From NCBI GenBank assembly GCA_021797815.1, contig JAJZYZ010000017.1, positions 1-43,704 of the forward strand: a stretch of DNA of 43,704 nt, given 5' to 3'. Both the position numbers and the translations under genes were made by a program. Origin of the DNA: Bacillota bacterium. GTDB lineage: Bacteria; Bacillota; Sulfobacillia; Sulfobacillales; JAIMBI01. Below, one piece after another: positions 31,364 to 40,055 of this stretch. How positions within the stretch are numbered: position 1 is the first letter of the stretch; each line of letters opens with the position of its first letter. The notes below the pieces were generated by a model. That model was not told the DNA's origin. It saw nothing but the letters and a program-made list of their open reading frames with translations, and made no database searches.

Positions 31364-34300
31364 TTACGGCGCAGACCTTGAAGACAGGAGCGGCAGGTTG
31401 ACCGCCGACAGGGCCCGTTCAAATGCGGCCACCTCACCCGTGAAAGCACTTTCAACCTCCGTCAGGAGGCCATCCATTCGGGCTGTCAGATCCTGGTGCA
31501 CGGCATGCATCTGAGCCGTCGGCGCGGCCTGACCCATGGCGACCGCTCCCGACAGGGACGCGAGGCGCTGGGCGAGCTTGCCCGGAACATTCAGCAGGTC
31601 CTTGGCGCTTCGCGCCTCTAGCTGGTGCAGTTCGCCTTCAAGCCCATGCAGCCGCTCGAGAACGGTCCGGGCAGAGTCTTGCAGCGACTCCCGCCCCGCG
31701 TCGCCGGCCAGCCCCTGATAGAAGCGAACGGCGCTTTCCGTTCGTCGGATCCGAAAGACCGTCTCGTGGACCCGGGTGATCTCGTCGCGAATCGCGAGCA
31801 GAAGGTCAAACTGGGCCTGGAGATCGGCGTCTGACGCCTCCATGCGGGGATCGCGCCGGATCTGGATGGTGCCCGTCGCACGGGCCTCGCCTGCCTGCAT
31901 TTCCACCGTGTAGGTGCCGGGAGGGGCCACGGGCCCCCGGATGCCGCCTCCGCGATAGACCGCCTTCGGCATGGCCAGCGCCTCCGGATAGCGCCCGTCC
32001 CAAAGAACCCGGTGAGCGCCCGCGGTCACGACCAGCGGCGGCTCGCGGCGAGCACCCTCGACCGGCTCCGGCGGGACACTCGAGAAGGTCTTGACGATCC
32101 GGCCGTCCGCGTCCGTGATAGTAAGGGTAGCCGGATGTTCGGTGTCGTCATGGGCCGTCTGAAGCCAGTAGTGGATCGGCACCCCGGCCGGCGGGTTGGA
32201 CGCGGCGTCGAGGTAGCGGATACGCTCCTCGTCGTCCCGTCCCCGATATTTTTCCCATGCCACCATGGTCATATCGGCGGTCATGACGCCGCTCGCACCC
32301 TCCCGGCGCCCGCCCTCAAAGCCGCCGCGCGGACGGAGGACCGGAGCGGCGGGGTAGATTCGAAGCGCCTCCTCCCCATCAATGGCGGGCAGCTGCCGGA
32401 CCGGCGTCAAGTCGTCCAGGAGGTAGAATCCGCGCCCGTGGGTCGCCAGCACCAGGCTGTCGTCATGAAACGCGATGTCCCACACCGGGACGACCGGGAG
32501 GTTCCATTTGGCGGCCGCCCAGCTGTCGCCGGCATCGAAGGAGACGTAGACGCCGCGCATCGTGCCGCATGCGAGGAGTCCCGGGTGCTTCGGGTCCTCG
32601 CGGACCACCCGCGTCGCCTCGTCGGCCGGGATGCCGCCCGCGATGCTTTCCCAGCTGGTTCCGTAGTCCCGGGTCCGGAAGAGAAGCGGATCCAGCCGGT
32701 CGCTCTTGTAACAGGTGGCGGCCACATACGCTGTCCCGGGATCGGCATGCGAGGGCTCGATGATGGCGATAAGCGCCCACTCGGGCAGCGAAGGCGGCGT
32801 GACGTTGGTCCAGGTGGCGCCCCCGTCCCGGGTGATGTGGATGAGGCCGTCGTCGGATCCGGCCCATAAGACGCCCCGTTCGAGCGGTGACTCGGCGAGC
32901 GCGAAGATGGTGCAGTAGAATTCGGCGCTCGTGTTGTCCTTCGTGACCGGTCCCCCGGAGGATTCCTGGCGAGACTTGTCATCCCGGGTGAGGTCCGGAC
33001 TTATCACATCCCAGTTCCTACCCTCGTCGCGCGATCGGAACACGACGTTGGCGGCCTGATAGAGGGTGTGGGGGTCGTGGGGCGAGATGAACATGGGGGA
33101 GGTCCACTGAAACCGGTAGCGCGCGTCCCGGGCTCCGGCTCCGGAGACATCCGCCGGCCACGGCGTGATGTTCCGCACCTCCCCGCTCCGGTGGTTGTAG
33201 CGGGTGAGGAGGTTGTAGCTGCCCGCGTAGACGATGTCCGGGTTGTCCGGCCGGACCGCGATGTAGCCGCTCTCGCCCCCGCCGACGGCGTAGGCGCTGG
33301 CCACGGTAATGGCGGCGCCATCGGTACGGCTCGGCACCGAGAGGGTGGAATTGTCCTGCTGGGCTCCGTACACGCGAAACGGCGTACTGGTGTCGGTGGT
33401 GACATGATAGAACTGCGCTGTCGGCTGATTCATGAGACTTGACCAGGTGTGGCCGCCGTCGTAGGTCACGGCCGCGCCCCCGTCGTGTCCGTTGATCATC
33501 CGGCGCGGGTCGGCGGCGTCTATCCACAGATCGTGGTGGTCGACGTGAGCGGCCGCCATCTTCTCGTAGGTCCGGCCCCCGTCCAGAGACCGGAAGCTTT
33601 CGAAGCTCAGGTAGTAGATGCGGTCGGCGTCCACGGGATCGGCAAACAGGTGGCTGAAGTACCAGGGCCGCTGGCGCAGCTCCGGGTTGTCCGTCATCTG
33701 CTCCCAGTGCCCGCCGAAATCGTCGCTCCGGTACACGCCGCCGGCCGAGCCCGTCATTTCCAGGGACAGGTATACGCGGCCGGCTGACGGCGCCGCCGCC
33801 ACCGAGATGCGGCCCTTCACACCTTCCGGTATGCCCGGCCGGACCGTGAGCTCATCCCAGTGGTCACCGCCGTCGGTGCTGCCGAAGACGCGGCTTCCCG
33901 GTCCTCCCGCCTCCAGCGAGTAGGGGGTGCGATGCGCCTCGTACGTGGCGGCGTACAGGATGCGGGGATTCAGGGGATCCATGCTGAGGTCAATGACGCC
34001 GCTCCGGTCGTCCACGTAAAGCACCCGCTCGAAGTGGCGGCCGCCGTCGCGCGAGCGATAAAGGCCTCGCTCCTCATTGGGCCCGAACGCGTGGCCGAAG
34101 GCGCCGACGTAAACCAGGTCGGGATCTTGGGGATGGACACGGATGCGTGATATCTGGCGCGTCTCGGCCAGGCCGAGGTGACTCCAGCTGCGGCCTGCGT
34201 CGGTGCTCTTGTAGACCCCGTCCCCGTGCAGCACGTTCTCCCGAATGCATGCCTCGCCCATGCCGGCGTAAATCACCGCCGGGTCGCTCGCCGCCACCGC

Positions 34301-34525
34301 CAGCGCTCCCACCGAGGCTGTCTGAAAGTAGCCATCCGAGACCGGCCGCCAGTGAAGACCGCCGTCTTCGGTCTTCCAGACCCCGCCCGCGCAGGCGCCG
34401 AAGTAAAACGTAGCGGGATCATGCGGATCTCCCGCTACGGAAGTTACCCGTCCCGCCCGAAACGGACCCAGAAGCCGCCACTCCAGTGATCCGAGCGCAT
34501 CTTGCACGCTCTCGCTTCTTGCCAT
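31364..34525 (-). CDS. BNR/sortilin-type beta-propeller protein, paralogue 2
   Basis: A 1,053-residue protein with the same layout as the one at 21279-24437. It carries about eleven Asp-boxes (TEDGGLHW, STDAGRSW, STDGGDHW, SLDGGRTY, TYDGGHTW, SRDEGRNW, TRDGGATW and others), a beta-rich middle, and a helical C-terminus. Shared strings such as DGYFQTASVGALA / DGFFQTASVGALA, FGHAFGPN, DHHDLWID and RVYGAQQDN show the two are full-length paralogues. The ATG at 34525 has GGAGGA just upstream, and the N-terminus MARSESVQDALG is no signal peptide. Ligand or enzymatic activity is unknown. A terminator follows. Confidence 0.82.
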   Translation of the reverse strand: MARSESVQDALGSLEWRLLGPFRAGRVTSVAGDPHDPATFYFGACAGGVWKTEDGGLHWRPVSDGYFQTASVGALAVAASDPAVIYAGMGEACIRENVLHGDGVYKSTDAGRSWSHLGLAETRQISRIRVHPQDPDLVYVGAFGHAFGPNEERGLYRSRDGGRHFERVLYVDDRSGVIDLSMDPLNPRILYAATYEAHRTPYSLEAGGPGSRVFGSTDGGDHWDELTVRPGIPEGVKGRISVAAAPSAGRVYLSLEMTGSAGGVYRSDDFGGHWEQMTDNPELRQRPWYFSHLFADPVDADRIYYLSFESFRSLDGGRTYEKMAAAHVDHHDLWIDAADPRRMINGHDGGAAVTYDGGHTWSSLMNQPTAQFYHVTTDTSTPFRVYGAQQDNSTLSVPSRTDGAAITVASAYAVGGGESGYIAVRPDNPDIVYAGSYNLLTRYNHRSGEVRNITPWPADVSGAGARDARYRFQWTSPMFISPHDPHTLYQAANVVFRSRDEGRNWDVISPDLTRDDKSRQESSGGPVTKDNTSAEFYCTIFALAESPLERGVLWAGSDDGLIHITRDGGATWTNVTPPSLPEWALIAIIEPSHADPGTAYVAATCYKSDRLDPLLFRTRDYGTSWESIAGGIPADEATRVVREDPKHPGLLACGTMRGVYVSFDAGDSWAAAKWNLPVVPVWDIAFHDDSLVLATHGRGFYLLDDLTPVRQLPAIDGEEALRIYPAAPVLRPRGGFEGGRREGASGVMTADMTMVAWEKYRGRDDEERIRYLDAASNPPAGVPIHYWLQTAHDDTEHPATLTITDADGRIVKTFSSVPPEPVEGARREPPLVVTAGAHRVLWDGRYPEALAMPKAVYRGGGIRGPVAPPGTYTVEMQAGEARATGTIQIRRDPRMEASDADLQAQFDLLLAIRDEITRVHETVFRIRRTESAVRFYQGLAGDAGRESLQDSARTVLERLHGLEGELHQLEARSAKDLLNVPGKLAQRLASLSGAVAMGQAAPTAQMHAVHQDLTARMDGLLTEVESAFTGEVAAFERALSAVNLPLLSSRSAP

Positions 34526-34718
34526 GACGATCCTCCTCCAGCCGCAACCGAAAAAGCGCCGATACATGATCTGCTTCAGAATTCCAGGATTTCACCCGGG
34601 ACTTCCATCGTCCCCAACTTCGTGCCCCATCTTCGGCTTCCACTTTGGACTTCCACACTGCGCGGGGTGATCCTTTGCCGGGGTGTCCGGCCATTGCGTG
34701 GAGGCGTAGCATAGGCTC

Positions 34719-35738
34719 ATGGGAACAGAGCGGGATGTTCGGAGGCAGCCGAAGCTGCGTATTGGGGTGGCGGGGGCAGGCACCATGGGCCGGGTCCATG
34801 CTGCGGCCGTGGCCGCATCGCGCCGGGGAGAGATGGTCGCGGTCGTCGACGCCGACCCGGCGGGTGCGCGGCTCGCGGCGGAATGGGGCGTGGCGGCTTA
34901 CCGGGACGTGGAGGATCTCCCCTCCGACGAGGTGGACGCCCTCATCGTCGCGGTACCGACCGATAGGCACGCGGCGCTCACCGAGGCCGCGGCCGCACGC
35001 GGCTGGCACGTACTGGTCGAAAAGCCGATGGCGCGAGAGCGCGACCAGGCGCAGGCGATGATGAAGGCCTGCGCCGAGGCCGGGACCCGCCTCATGGTGG
35101 GGCAGGTCGTGCGCTATTTTCCCGAGTACGTCCGGGCGCGAGACGTGGTGGAGGCGGGCGGAATCGGACAGGTGGCGGTAGCGCGGACCTTCCGCGGCGG
35201 CCCGTACCCCCGGGGACAGGATGACTGGTACGGGGATGCGGCGCGGAGCGGTGGTCTCTTCGTGGATCTCCTGATCCATGACTTTGACTTTCTACAATCG
35301 ATGTGGGGCCGCCCGGAGGAAATTACCGCCCGGGTCCGGGCTGTGGAGGGGAGGCCCCGTCACGCCGCCGCCCTCGTGCGTTTCCCGGGGGGTCTCGCGG
35401 CCGAGGTGGTCGGAAGCTGGCTTCATCCGCGTTTTCACACCCGGTTTGAGCTGGCCGGCAGTGCCGGCCTCCTCGAGCACCACAGTCTGGAGCGGGCGAC
35501 CCTGGTGGTGGAGGTGGATGACCAGCAAGCGGCGGCGGTGGCCGTGCCCTCGAGTCCGGCTCACCGCTCGCCGTATCAGGACGAGGTGGACGACTTCATC
35601 GAGGGGGTGCTGGAGAACCGCCCGTTTCAGGCGGAGCCGGCCGACGCCCTTCTGGCGCTCGACTGCGCCCTATGGGCCCAGCGAGCGGCCGAGATCGGTG
35701 AGGCCCTGACCCGGCGCGACTGGGAGGCGACTTCGTGA
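34719..35738 (+). CDS. Gfo/Idh/MocA family oxidoreductase
   Basis: A 339-residue NAD(P)-dependent sugar or inositol dehydrogenase-type protein. The Rossmann motif GAGTMG is at 19-24, the nicotinamide-side signature is VEKPM, and the substrate-side helix is GGLFVDLLIHDFD with the family's Asp and His. Substrates in this family are mostly cyclitols, sugars and sugar acids. The ATG at 34719 has GGAGG 14 bases upstream, a long spacing. TAGCAT at 34707-34712 just before the start could instead be a -10 box of a nearly leaderless transcript. It overlaps the next gene by four bases. Confidence 0.88.
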   Translation: MGTERDVRRQPKLRIGVAGAGTMGRVHAAAVAASRRGEMVAVVDADPAGARLAAEWGVAAYRDVEDLPSDEVDALIVAVPTDRHAALTEAAAARGWHVLVEKPMARERDQAQAMMKACAEAGTRLMVGQVVRYFPEYVRARDVVEAGGIGQVAVARTFRGGPYPRGQDDWYGDAARSGGLFVDLLIHDFDFLQSMWGRPEEITARVRAVEGRPRHAAALVRFPGGLAAEVVGSWLHPRFHTRFELAGSAGLLEHHSLERATLVVEVDDQQAAAVAVPSSPAHRSPYQDEVDDFIEGVLENRPFQAEPADALLALDCALWAQRAAEIGEALTRRDWEATS

Positions 35739-36745
35739 GCGGAGAGATCCGGGTGGGGGTGGTCTCGACCGCCCACGTGCATGCGCGCAGTTATCTGGAG
35801 CGTCTCCGCGCACATCCGGCCGTTGTCATTACGGCCATCGCGGGCGACGCGCCGCGAGACCGGGAAGCGGCCGAGGCGCTGGGGGTGCCCTGGCGGCCAG
35901 AGGCCGAAGGACTCGGCGCCGAGACCGATGCGATCGTGATCTTGTCGGAGAATGCCCATCACCGGCGGGATCTGGAGGCCGTCGCCCGGCCGGGCCTGTA
36001 CGTGCTGTGCGAGAAACCGCTCGCCCCGACACCGGAGGACGGCGTACGGATGCTGGCGGCGGCGGACGCGGCGGGCGTCCACCTTTTCACGGCGCTGCCG
36101 GTGCGGATGCTCGGAAGCGTGACGGCCCTGCGGCTGACGGTGGCCACCGGGCGCCTCGGCCGCATTGTGGCGATGGCGGGCACCAATCACGGCACCCGCC
36201 CACCGGGGTGGTTTCTGGACCCTGTTCTGGCCGGGGGTGGCGCGGTCATGGATCACGTGAGCCATGTGATCGATCTCATGCATCTCACCATCGGTGGTGA
36301 GCCGGAAGCGGTGAGGTGTCTGGGCGGGAGCCGCCTCTACGGCGGCGCGGTCGACGATGCGGGACTCCTCTTGCTCGACTGGGAGGGCGGGGTCACGGCC
36401 ACGCTCGACCCCTCCTGGTCCCGCCCGCCCGGCTATCCCACCTGGGGCGATGTGACCCTGGAACTGGTGGGCGAGCGGGGGGTGGCGCGGCTTGACGCCA
36501 TGAACGGCCATCTGGACTTCTACGGTGGGGCGCAGGACGCTCCCGCCCACCGGCACCTGGGATACGGAGAAGACATGGATGCGCTGCTCCTCACGGCCTT
36601 CCTGCAGGCGGCTCGCAGCGGCCGCGCCCCCGAAGTGCTCGCCGACGCCCGCGACGGTTTTCGCGCCGCGGCCGTCTCCTGGGCCGCGTATCGATCCTGG
36701 CGGACGGGACGCGTGGAGAAAGTGCCGACCCCGGAAAGGCTGTAG
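35735..36745 (+). CDS. Gfo/Idh/MocA family oxidoreductase, second copy
   Basis: A 336-residue homologue of its upstream neighbour. The nucleotide-binding turn is altered to GVVSTAHVHARSY (8-20), a variant seen in some family members. The CEKPL motif and GGAVMDHVSHVIDL helix are intact, so it is likely catalytically competent but with different cofactor contacts. Its GTG start is inside the GTGA overlap with the first gene. The two probably work on one substrate, for example oxidation and re-reduction at different carbons as in scyllo-inositol or sugar epimerisation pathways; this is inference. It converges with the next gene, two bases between stops. Confidence 0.86.
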   Translation: MSGEIRVGVVSTAHVHARSYLERLRAHPAVVITAIAGDAPRDREAAEALGVPWRPEAEGLGAETDAIVILSENAHHRRDLEAVARPGLYVLCEKPLAPTPEDGVRMLAAADAAGVHLFTALPVRMLGSVTALRLTVATGRLGRIVAMAGTNHGTRPPGWFLDPVLAGGGAVMDHVSHVIDLMHLTIGGEPEAVRCLGGSRLYGGAVDDAGLLLLDWEGGVTATLDPSWSRPPGYPTWGDVTLELVGERGVARLDAMNGHLDFYGGAQDAPAHRHLGYGEDMDALLLTAFLQAARSGRAPEVLADARDGFRAAAVSWAAYRSWRTGRVEKVPTPERL

Positions 36746-36747
36746 AC

Positions 36748-37044
36748 TTACCCGTCCAGGGCCTCGTGCATCTCAAAGACGTTCGGCCGGGCAAAGAGGT
36801 CGGCCGGCGGGCGCGTATTGTGCGCTTCGTGGAACGACGGGCTCTTGACCCAGGCTTCAAATGACGGCCGATCCGCCCAATGGGTCATGACGACGTAGGG
36901 AGCCCCCTCCGTGATAGGTTTCAACACCTGGTTGCTGATAAATCCGGGAGCCGTGTCCACCAGATGAGCGCGTCCGGCAAAGCGGGCCTCAAACTCCGCC
37001 TCGCGGCCTGGCGTGACGAAGATGCGGTTTTGCACGACAATCAT
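36748..37044 (-). CDS. IsdG/HmoA-type haem-degrading monooxygenase family protein
   Basis: A 98-residue dimeric alpha-beta-barrel protein of the antibiotic-biosynthesis-monooxygenase fold. It carries the IsdG triad in the right places: Asn6 (VVQNRI), Trp65 (FEAWVKS) and His75 (FHEAHN), compared with Asn7, Trp67 and His77 in IsdG. IsdG-type enzymes open haem to release iron. The ATG at 37044 follows AAGGGAG at good spacing. The long frame from an upstream TTG includes that site and is rejected. It lies 114 bases downstream of the glycosyltransferase on the same strand. Confidence 0.85.
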   Translation of the reverse strand: MIVVQNRIFVTPGREAEFEARFAGRAHLVDTAPGFISNQVLKPITEGAPYVVMTHWADRPSFEAWVKSPSFHEAHNTRPPADLFARPNVFEMHEALDG

Positions 37045-37158
37045 GGGCCATCTCCCTTGCAAACGACGGTGACGGCAGGAACTCTACCAATGATCATAGC
37101 AGGCGAGCCTCGGCCTGCGGATTTATGGCCGTGCGGTCCCATCCAGGCGGGCGGCTGG

Positions 37159-37881
37159 TCAGACGCCTCCGGTCTCGGGGAGTCCCTCTCTCGCCATGCG
37201 GGCAAAGTTCGTGACAGGCAGGTCGCCCAGGCGGTGACGTTCGGCAAACCGTGTGAACATCGCGGCCATCTCCTCGACGTCGGCCGAACTGGACCGGCTC
37301 GAGAAGCGATAGCGGACGCTCACCCCGGGCACTCGCGAGAGAGGAAGGGCAAGCGCGGCCGCCCGCAGCAACAGGTCCCAGTCCTCATAGCGGGGGAGGT
37401 CCTCGGAGAAGCCGTTGAGCGCCGAGAAGGCTGCCCGCGTCATCACCAGAGACGACAGAACGACCGGATTGGTGCGGCGAAGGAGTTCCGGCCGGAACGG
37501 GATGATAAGGGCCCGCTCCCATCCCTCGTCCAGCTGTTGCACCAGCACATCGGTGAATACCAGACCGCCGGCGGCCAGGACGGTCGGCACGGTTTGCTGC
37601 AAGTGTCCAGGGAGCCACAGGTCGTCGTCATCCAAGAAAGCCAGGATATCTCCCCGGGCTTCGGCGACGGCCCGGTTTCGGGCCGCGGAGGGGCCAATGC
37701 GGGCCGCGCTGCCGGAGACGGTTAAAGATAACGGCGCGGTGAGGTCTGGTACCGCCGTCCCGGCCACCCCGTCCAAAAATACGACGACTTCGCAGGGACC
37801 GTCCCAGCTCTGCGCCTCAACGCTTCCGAGGGCGGCCCGAAGATGGTCAGGGCGGGTGCTGGGGATAATGACCGAGACCAT
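37159..37881 (-). CDS. Family 2 glycosyltransferase
   Basis: A 240-residue GT-A glycosyltransferase. It starts MVSVIIPSTRPDHLRAALGS (nucleotide-sugar-binding strand and helix). It carries the SAARNRAVAEARGDILAFL segment, a DDDDLW metal/sugar-binding motif near residue 88, and an EDWDLLLR acceptor/catalytic region. There is no membrane segment. Donor and acceptor are unknown. The ATG at 37881 has only a weak GGAG upstream. The frame stays open for another 125 codons upstream through a repeat-rich, Arg-rich stretch that does not look like protein. Confidence 0.82.
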   Translation of the reverse strand: MVSVIIPSTRPDHLRAALGSVEAQSWDGPCEVVVFLDGVAGTAVPDLTAPLSLTVSGSAARIGPSAARNRAVAEARGDILAFLDDDDLWLPGHLQQTVPTVLAAGGLVFTDVLVQQLDEGWERALIIPFRPELLRRTNPVVLSSLVMTRAAFSALNGFSEDLPRYEDWDLLLRAAALALPLSRVPGVSVRYRFSSRSSSADVEEMAAMFTRFAERHRLGDLPVTNFARMAREGLPETGGV

Positions 37882-37992
37882 TGGCTGACCGCTCCGGCCC
37901 CGACCGCCACCCGCACTCGTGGAGCGCACGGCGCGGGACCGGGCAGCTCCTCCCCGCGCATCATGCGGCGCGTTGGTCGCCAAGAGCGTGCT

Positions 37993-38093
37993 CCTTCCTC
38001 TCGCATGCGCGCGCGACACCCGCGCACGGGCACGGGCACGGGAACGGGCACCCGGCACGGGCCTTCCTCTCGCATGCGCGCGCGACACCCGCG
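37993..38093. repeat. Exact 32-bp direct repeat (two copies, 69-bp period)
   Basis: Positions 37993-38024 and 38062-38093 are identical over 32 bases. Each copy begins CCTTCCTCTCGCATG and includes an alternating purine-pyrimidine core GCATGCGCGCGCG that could adopt Z-DNA. The 37-base space between them is a run of GGGCAC-like hexamers. Only two copies exist and no cas gene is near, so it is not a CRISPR. Replication slippage or recombination is the likely origin. Confidence 0.85.
38025..38061. repeat. GGGCAC hexamer tandem run
   Basis: Between the two 32-bp repeats, units GCACGG, GCACGG, GCACGG, GAACGG and GCACCC, followed by GGCACGG, follow each other, a simple-sequence run prone to length change. 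Confidence 0.7.
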
Positions 38094-38257
38094 TCTGGCA
38101 TCCGCGCCTGGCGGCACTCCCGGCCGAGCTTCCAGGTCCCGGCCGTCCCCGGACGGCTGCGCGGAACCGGCACCGAGGGTCGGTCAGCGTCGATCCCACG
38201 TATTGTAGCGTGGACGTGGGAAGGCGAGCGGGACCCGATCCGGTGAGAGGACCGACC

Positions 38258-38877
38258 ATGAGGCCGCGGGTGTCCGCGCAGCGAACCGGGTCTCAGCTGG
38301 CGGTCATCGTCATCGGCGGGCTTATCGCGTCCGTTGACACCACCATCGTCATCCTGGCCGTACCCACGACGCGGAGCGATCTGCACGTCGGGTCGGCGTC
38401 CATCGTATGGGTGGGGCGGAGTGGGCTTGGTGCTCGCCATCACACTTTTGGGCACGCCGGTGGGGCGTCTCGGAGATATGTTCGGGCGTCGGAGGATGTG
38501 CGAGGCAGAGTTTCTCGTTCTTGTCCTGGACCCGGCGCTATGCGCGCTGTCCTGGAACGAGGCGTCCATCGCCGCTGGGCGGCTCATTCGGGGTGGGGAG
38601 CACTCATCTCCGTCAACAGCGGAGCCCTTATCGCCGACATCTATTTCTGCGCGGTGCGTGGCCGCGCCCACGACGACACCTCCATCGGCTGCAGCGGGGG
38701 GGCCGTGCCGGGCATCTTCGCGGACGGGCCCTGGTCACGTGCCCCGACTGGCGGTGGACCTTCTGGAAGAACGGCCCTATCGGCGAGGTTTGTTTGGTGC
38801 TGGCCGTCAATGTGCTGACTCCGACCCGAGCGGCGGACACGGCACTTCGTGGATGCAGGATTCTCACCGGCCAATAA
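38258..38877 (+). pseudogene. Decayed DHA2-type MFS transporter gene
   Basis: Fragments of the 14-span drug:H+ antiporter family appear in order but in different frames. VDTTIVILAVPTTRSDL is in the frame of the ATG at 38258. GLVLAITLLGTPVGRLGDMF and GRRRM follow in the next frame from about 38425. GWGALISVNSGALIADIYF returns to the first frame near 38595. DWRWTFWKNGPIGEVCL is in the third frame near 38745. Homology then fades, and about half the usual length of 450 or more residues is missing. At least three frameshifts plus the 3' loss make a functional product very unlikely. A GAGAGGA ribosome site and start are still present, so decay may be fairly recent. Sequencing error could explain one shift but hardly all. 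Confidence 0.8.
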
Positions 38878-39054
38878 CCGAGCCGTAATCAAGGTGTCGC
38901 CGTCCGGGGGTTCGCTGTGGCATCGACGATGCCGCGGACCATTCCGGCCTTTCGCATGCTTCTCTCGTTTGGGATGGCGGTGGTCCTGGCAGCCACCTGG
39001 CGGACCGGGTAGTCGACCGGCCAGTCCCACCGATCCCGGTTACCGTTCAGGCTT

Positions 39055-39465
39055 TTACGGGCGGCGCGGCCAGAGGCCGGCGACCAGGCTGACGAGGCCG
39101 GCGGGCAAGAACGGCCAAGAGATGCCGAGGGTTCCGACCAGGACAAGCACGGTCGCGAGCCCGAAGACGATGAGAGAGGCGCGGACGCGATACCGAAAGA
39201 AGAGACCGCCGGCCACCAGGCCCACCGCGGCCACGATTACCGTCATCAACCAGACCGGCAACGGGTCCGCCACCGGCACCGCACGGCAGACGGGAGACGC
39301 ATTGAGGGAGTCGACGCAATACGTATAGCCAGTCTCAAAGTACAGGGTCGCGACCGCCCCACCGGCCAACAGCAGCCCCGCCAGGGCCGCCAGCCAATCC
39401 CATGTTCGCGCCAGGCGCCAATGCTGCCACGCGGATCGGCTGTCCCCGGAATCCGACGCGCTCAC
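39055..39465 (-). CDS. Four-span membrane protein of unknown function, coupled to a GbsR-type regulator
   Basis: A 136-residue protein with hydrophobic segments at about 22-42, 70-90, 93-110 and 112-130. The extracytoplasmic loop between the first two contains two Cys (YCVDS and PVCRA), which could form a disulfide. No family is recognised. Its GTG start overlaps the stop of the regulator gene by four bases, so the two are co-translated. Regulator-membrane protein pairs of this sort often form auto-controlled stress or efflux modules; that is inference. Confidence 0.72.
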   Translation of the reverse strand: MSASDSGDSRSAWQHWRLARTWDWLAALAGLLLAGGAVATLYFETGYTYCVDSLNASPVCRAVPVADPLPVWLMTVIVAAVGLVAGGLFFRYRVRASLIVFGLATVLVLVGTLGISWPFLPAGLVSLVAGLWPRRP

Positions 39466-39995
39466 GGCTTCCCACCATCTGGGGATGACGGTGGCAGGGG
39501 CCCGACGGCCCCGAGCAGGCGCTCGATGTCCGCCGGGCTCGTTTCCACCAGCATAGCGGCCAGCCGGTCGAGGAGGCTGTAGAACCGCTGGAGCGCCCGG
39601 AGACCGTCGGTGAGAGACCCGTCCGCATCCTGTTCGGCCCGGGCGAGTGCCTCGGAAACTAGCTCAAATGTGCGGGCAAAGGCCGGTTCGTAGCGCCGGC
39701 TCAGGAACTGGCGGGCGATTTCCCAGAAATCCACCATGGCCACAAAGAACACCCGCCTATCGGCAGGCTGATGCTGGCGTCGTACCATCCGCAATTCTTC
39801 GAGTCGACGGATGCCGACGCTTACGGCCCCTTTAGTTACTCCGAGGGCGTCGGCGAGCTGGGCGAGACTGAGGGGGACCGGGGCGCAGTAAAGAACCGCG
39901 TACAGTTGCCCCGTCATCCGGCCGAGGCCCCAGAACTCGCTCTGGATGCCCAACGCCTCGATAAGGAGCGGCCGGGCGGTGCCGGAATCGGTCAT
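39462..39995 (-). CDS. GbsR/MarR-family transcriptional regulator
   Basis: A 177-residue winged-helix protein. The LGRMTGQLYAVLYC opening (about 24-37) and the SLAQLADALGVTKGAVSVGIRRLEELR recognition region (about 43-69) are typical of the GbsR group (COG1510) of MarR-like repressors. In Bacillus subtilis these govern choline/glycine betaine genes. The C-terminal half is helical (dimerisation and effector binding). The ATG has GAAGGCG upstream. A palindromic site overlaps its own promoter (separate entries), implying autorepression. It is transcribed together with the membrane protein gene. Confidence 0.88.
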   Translation of the reverse strand: MTDSGTARPLLIEALGIQSEFWGLGRMTGQLYAVLYCAPVPLSLAQLADALGVTKGAVSVGIRRLEELRMVRRQHQPADRRVFFVAMVDFWEIARQFLSRRYEPAFARTFELVSEALARAEQDADGSLTDGLRALQRFYSLLDRLAAMLVETSPADIERLLGAVGPLPPSSPDGGKP

Positions 39996-40015
39996 CGGGG
40001 CGCCTTCTCTTTGTT

Positions 40016-40044
40016 CGTTTACTTCATTCTAAACGATAATGAAG
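40016..40044. promoter_or_regulatory. Probable operator of the GbsR-type regulator
   Basis: Two interleaved inverted repeats lie just upstream of the regulator: CGTTTA (40016-40021) with TAAACG (40030-40035), and CTTCATT (40022-40028) with AATGAAG (40038-40044). The AT-rich island stands out from its GC-rich surroundings and covers the -10 box of the minus-strand promoter, the classic place for an autorepressor. Confidence 0.6.
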
Positions 40045-40055
40045 ATAGGATCCAA
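40026..40055 (-). promoter_or_regulatory. Promoter of the GbsR-type regulator operon
   Basis: On the minus strand, TTGGAT (40055-40050) and TAGAAT (40031-40026) are separated by 18 bases. The -10 matches consensus at five of six positions, the -35 at three. The -10 lies inside the palindromic operator, and the regulator ATG is 30 bases downstream. Confidence 0.5.

Larger units (their letters stand above)
37882..38257. other. 376-base repeat-containing stretch before the glycosyltransferase
   Basis: No gene recognised. It holds the exact 32-bp direct repeat and a hexamer run (separate entries). It also holds a CCCACGT/ACGTGGG inverted pair at 38195-38201 and 38214-38220, just before the MFS pseudogene. 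It would contain promoters for both flanking genes. Confidence 0.45.

Noticed and set aside
37993-38093. Possible two-repeat CRISPR
   Set aside because: Only two copies, a low-complexity hexamer spacer and no cas genes.
37882-38259. N-terminal extension of the glycosyltransferase
   Set aside because: It encodes a repeat-derived Arg/Ala/Gly-rich sequence, while the GT2 fold begins exactly at the ATG at 37881.
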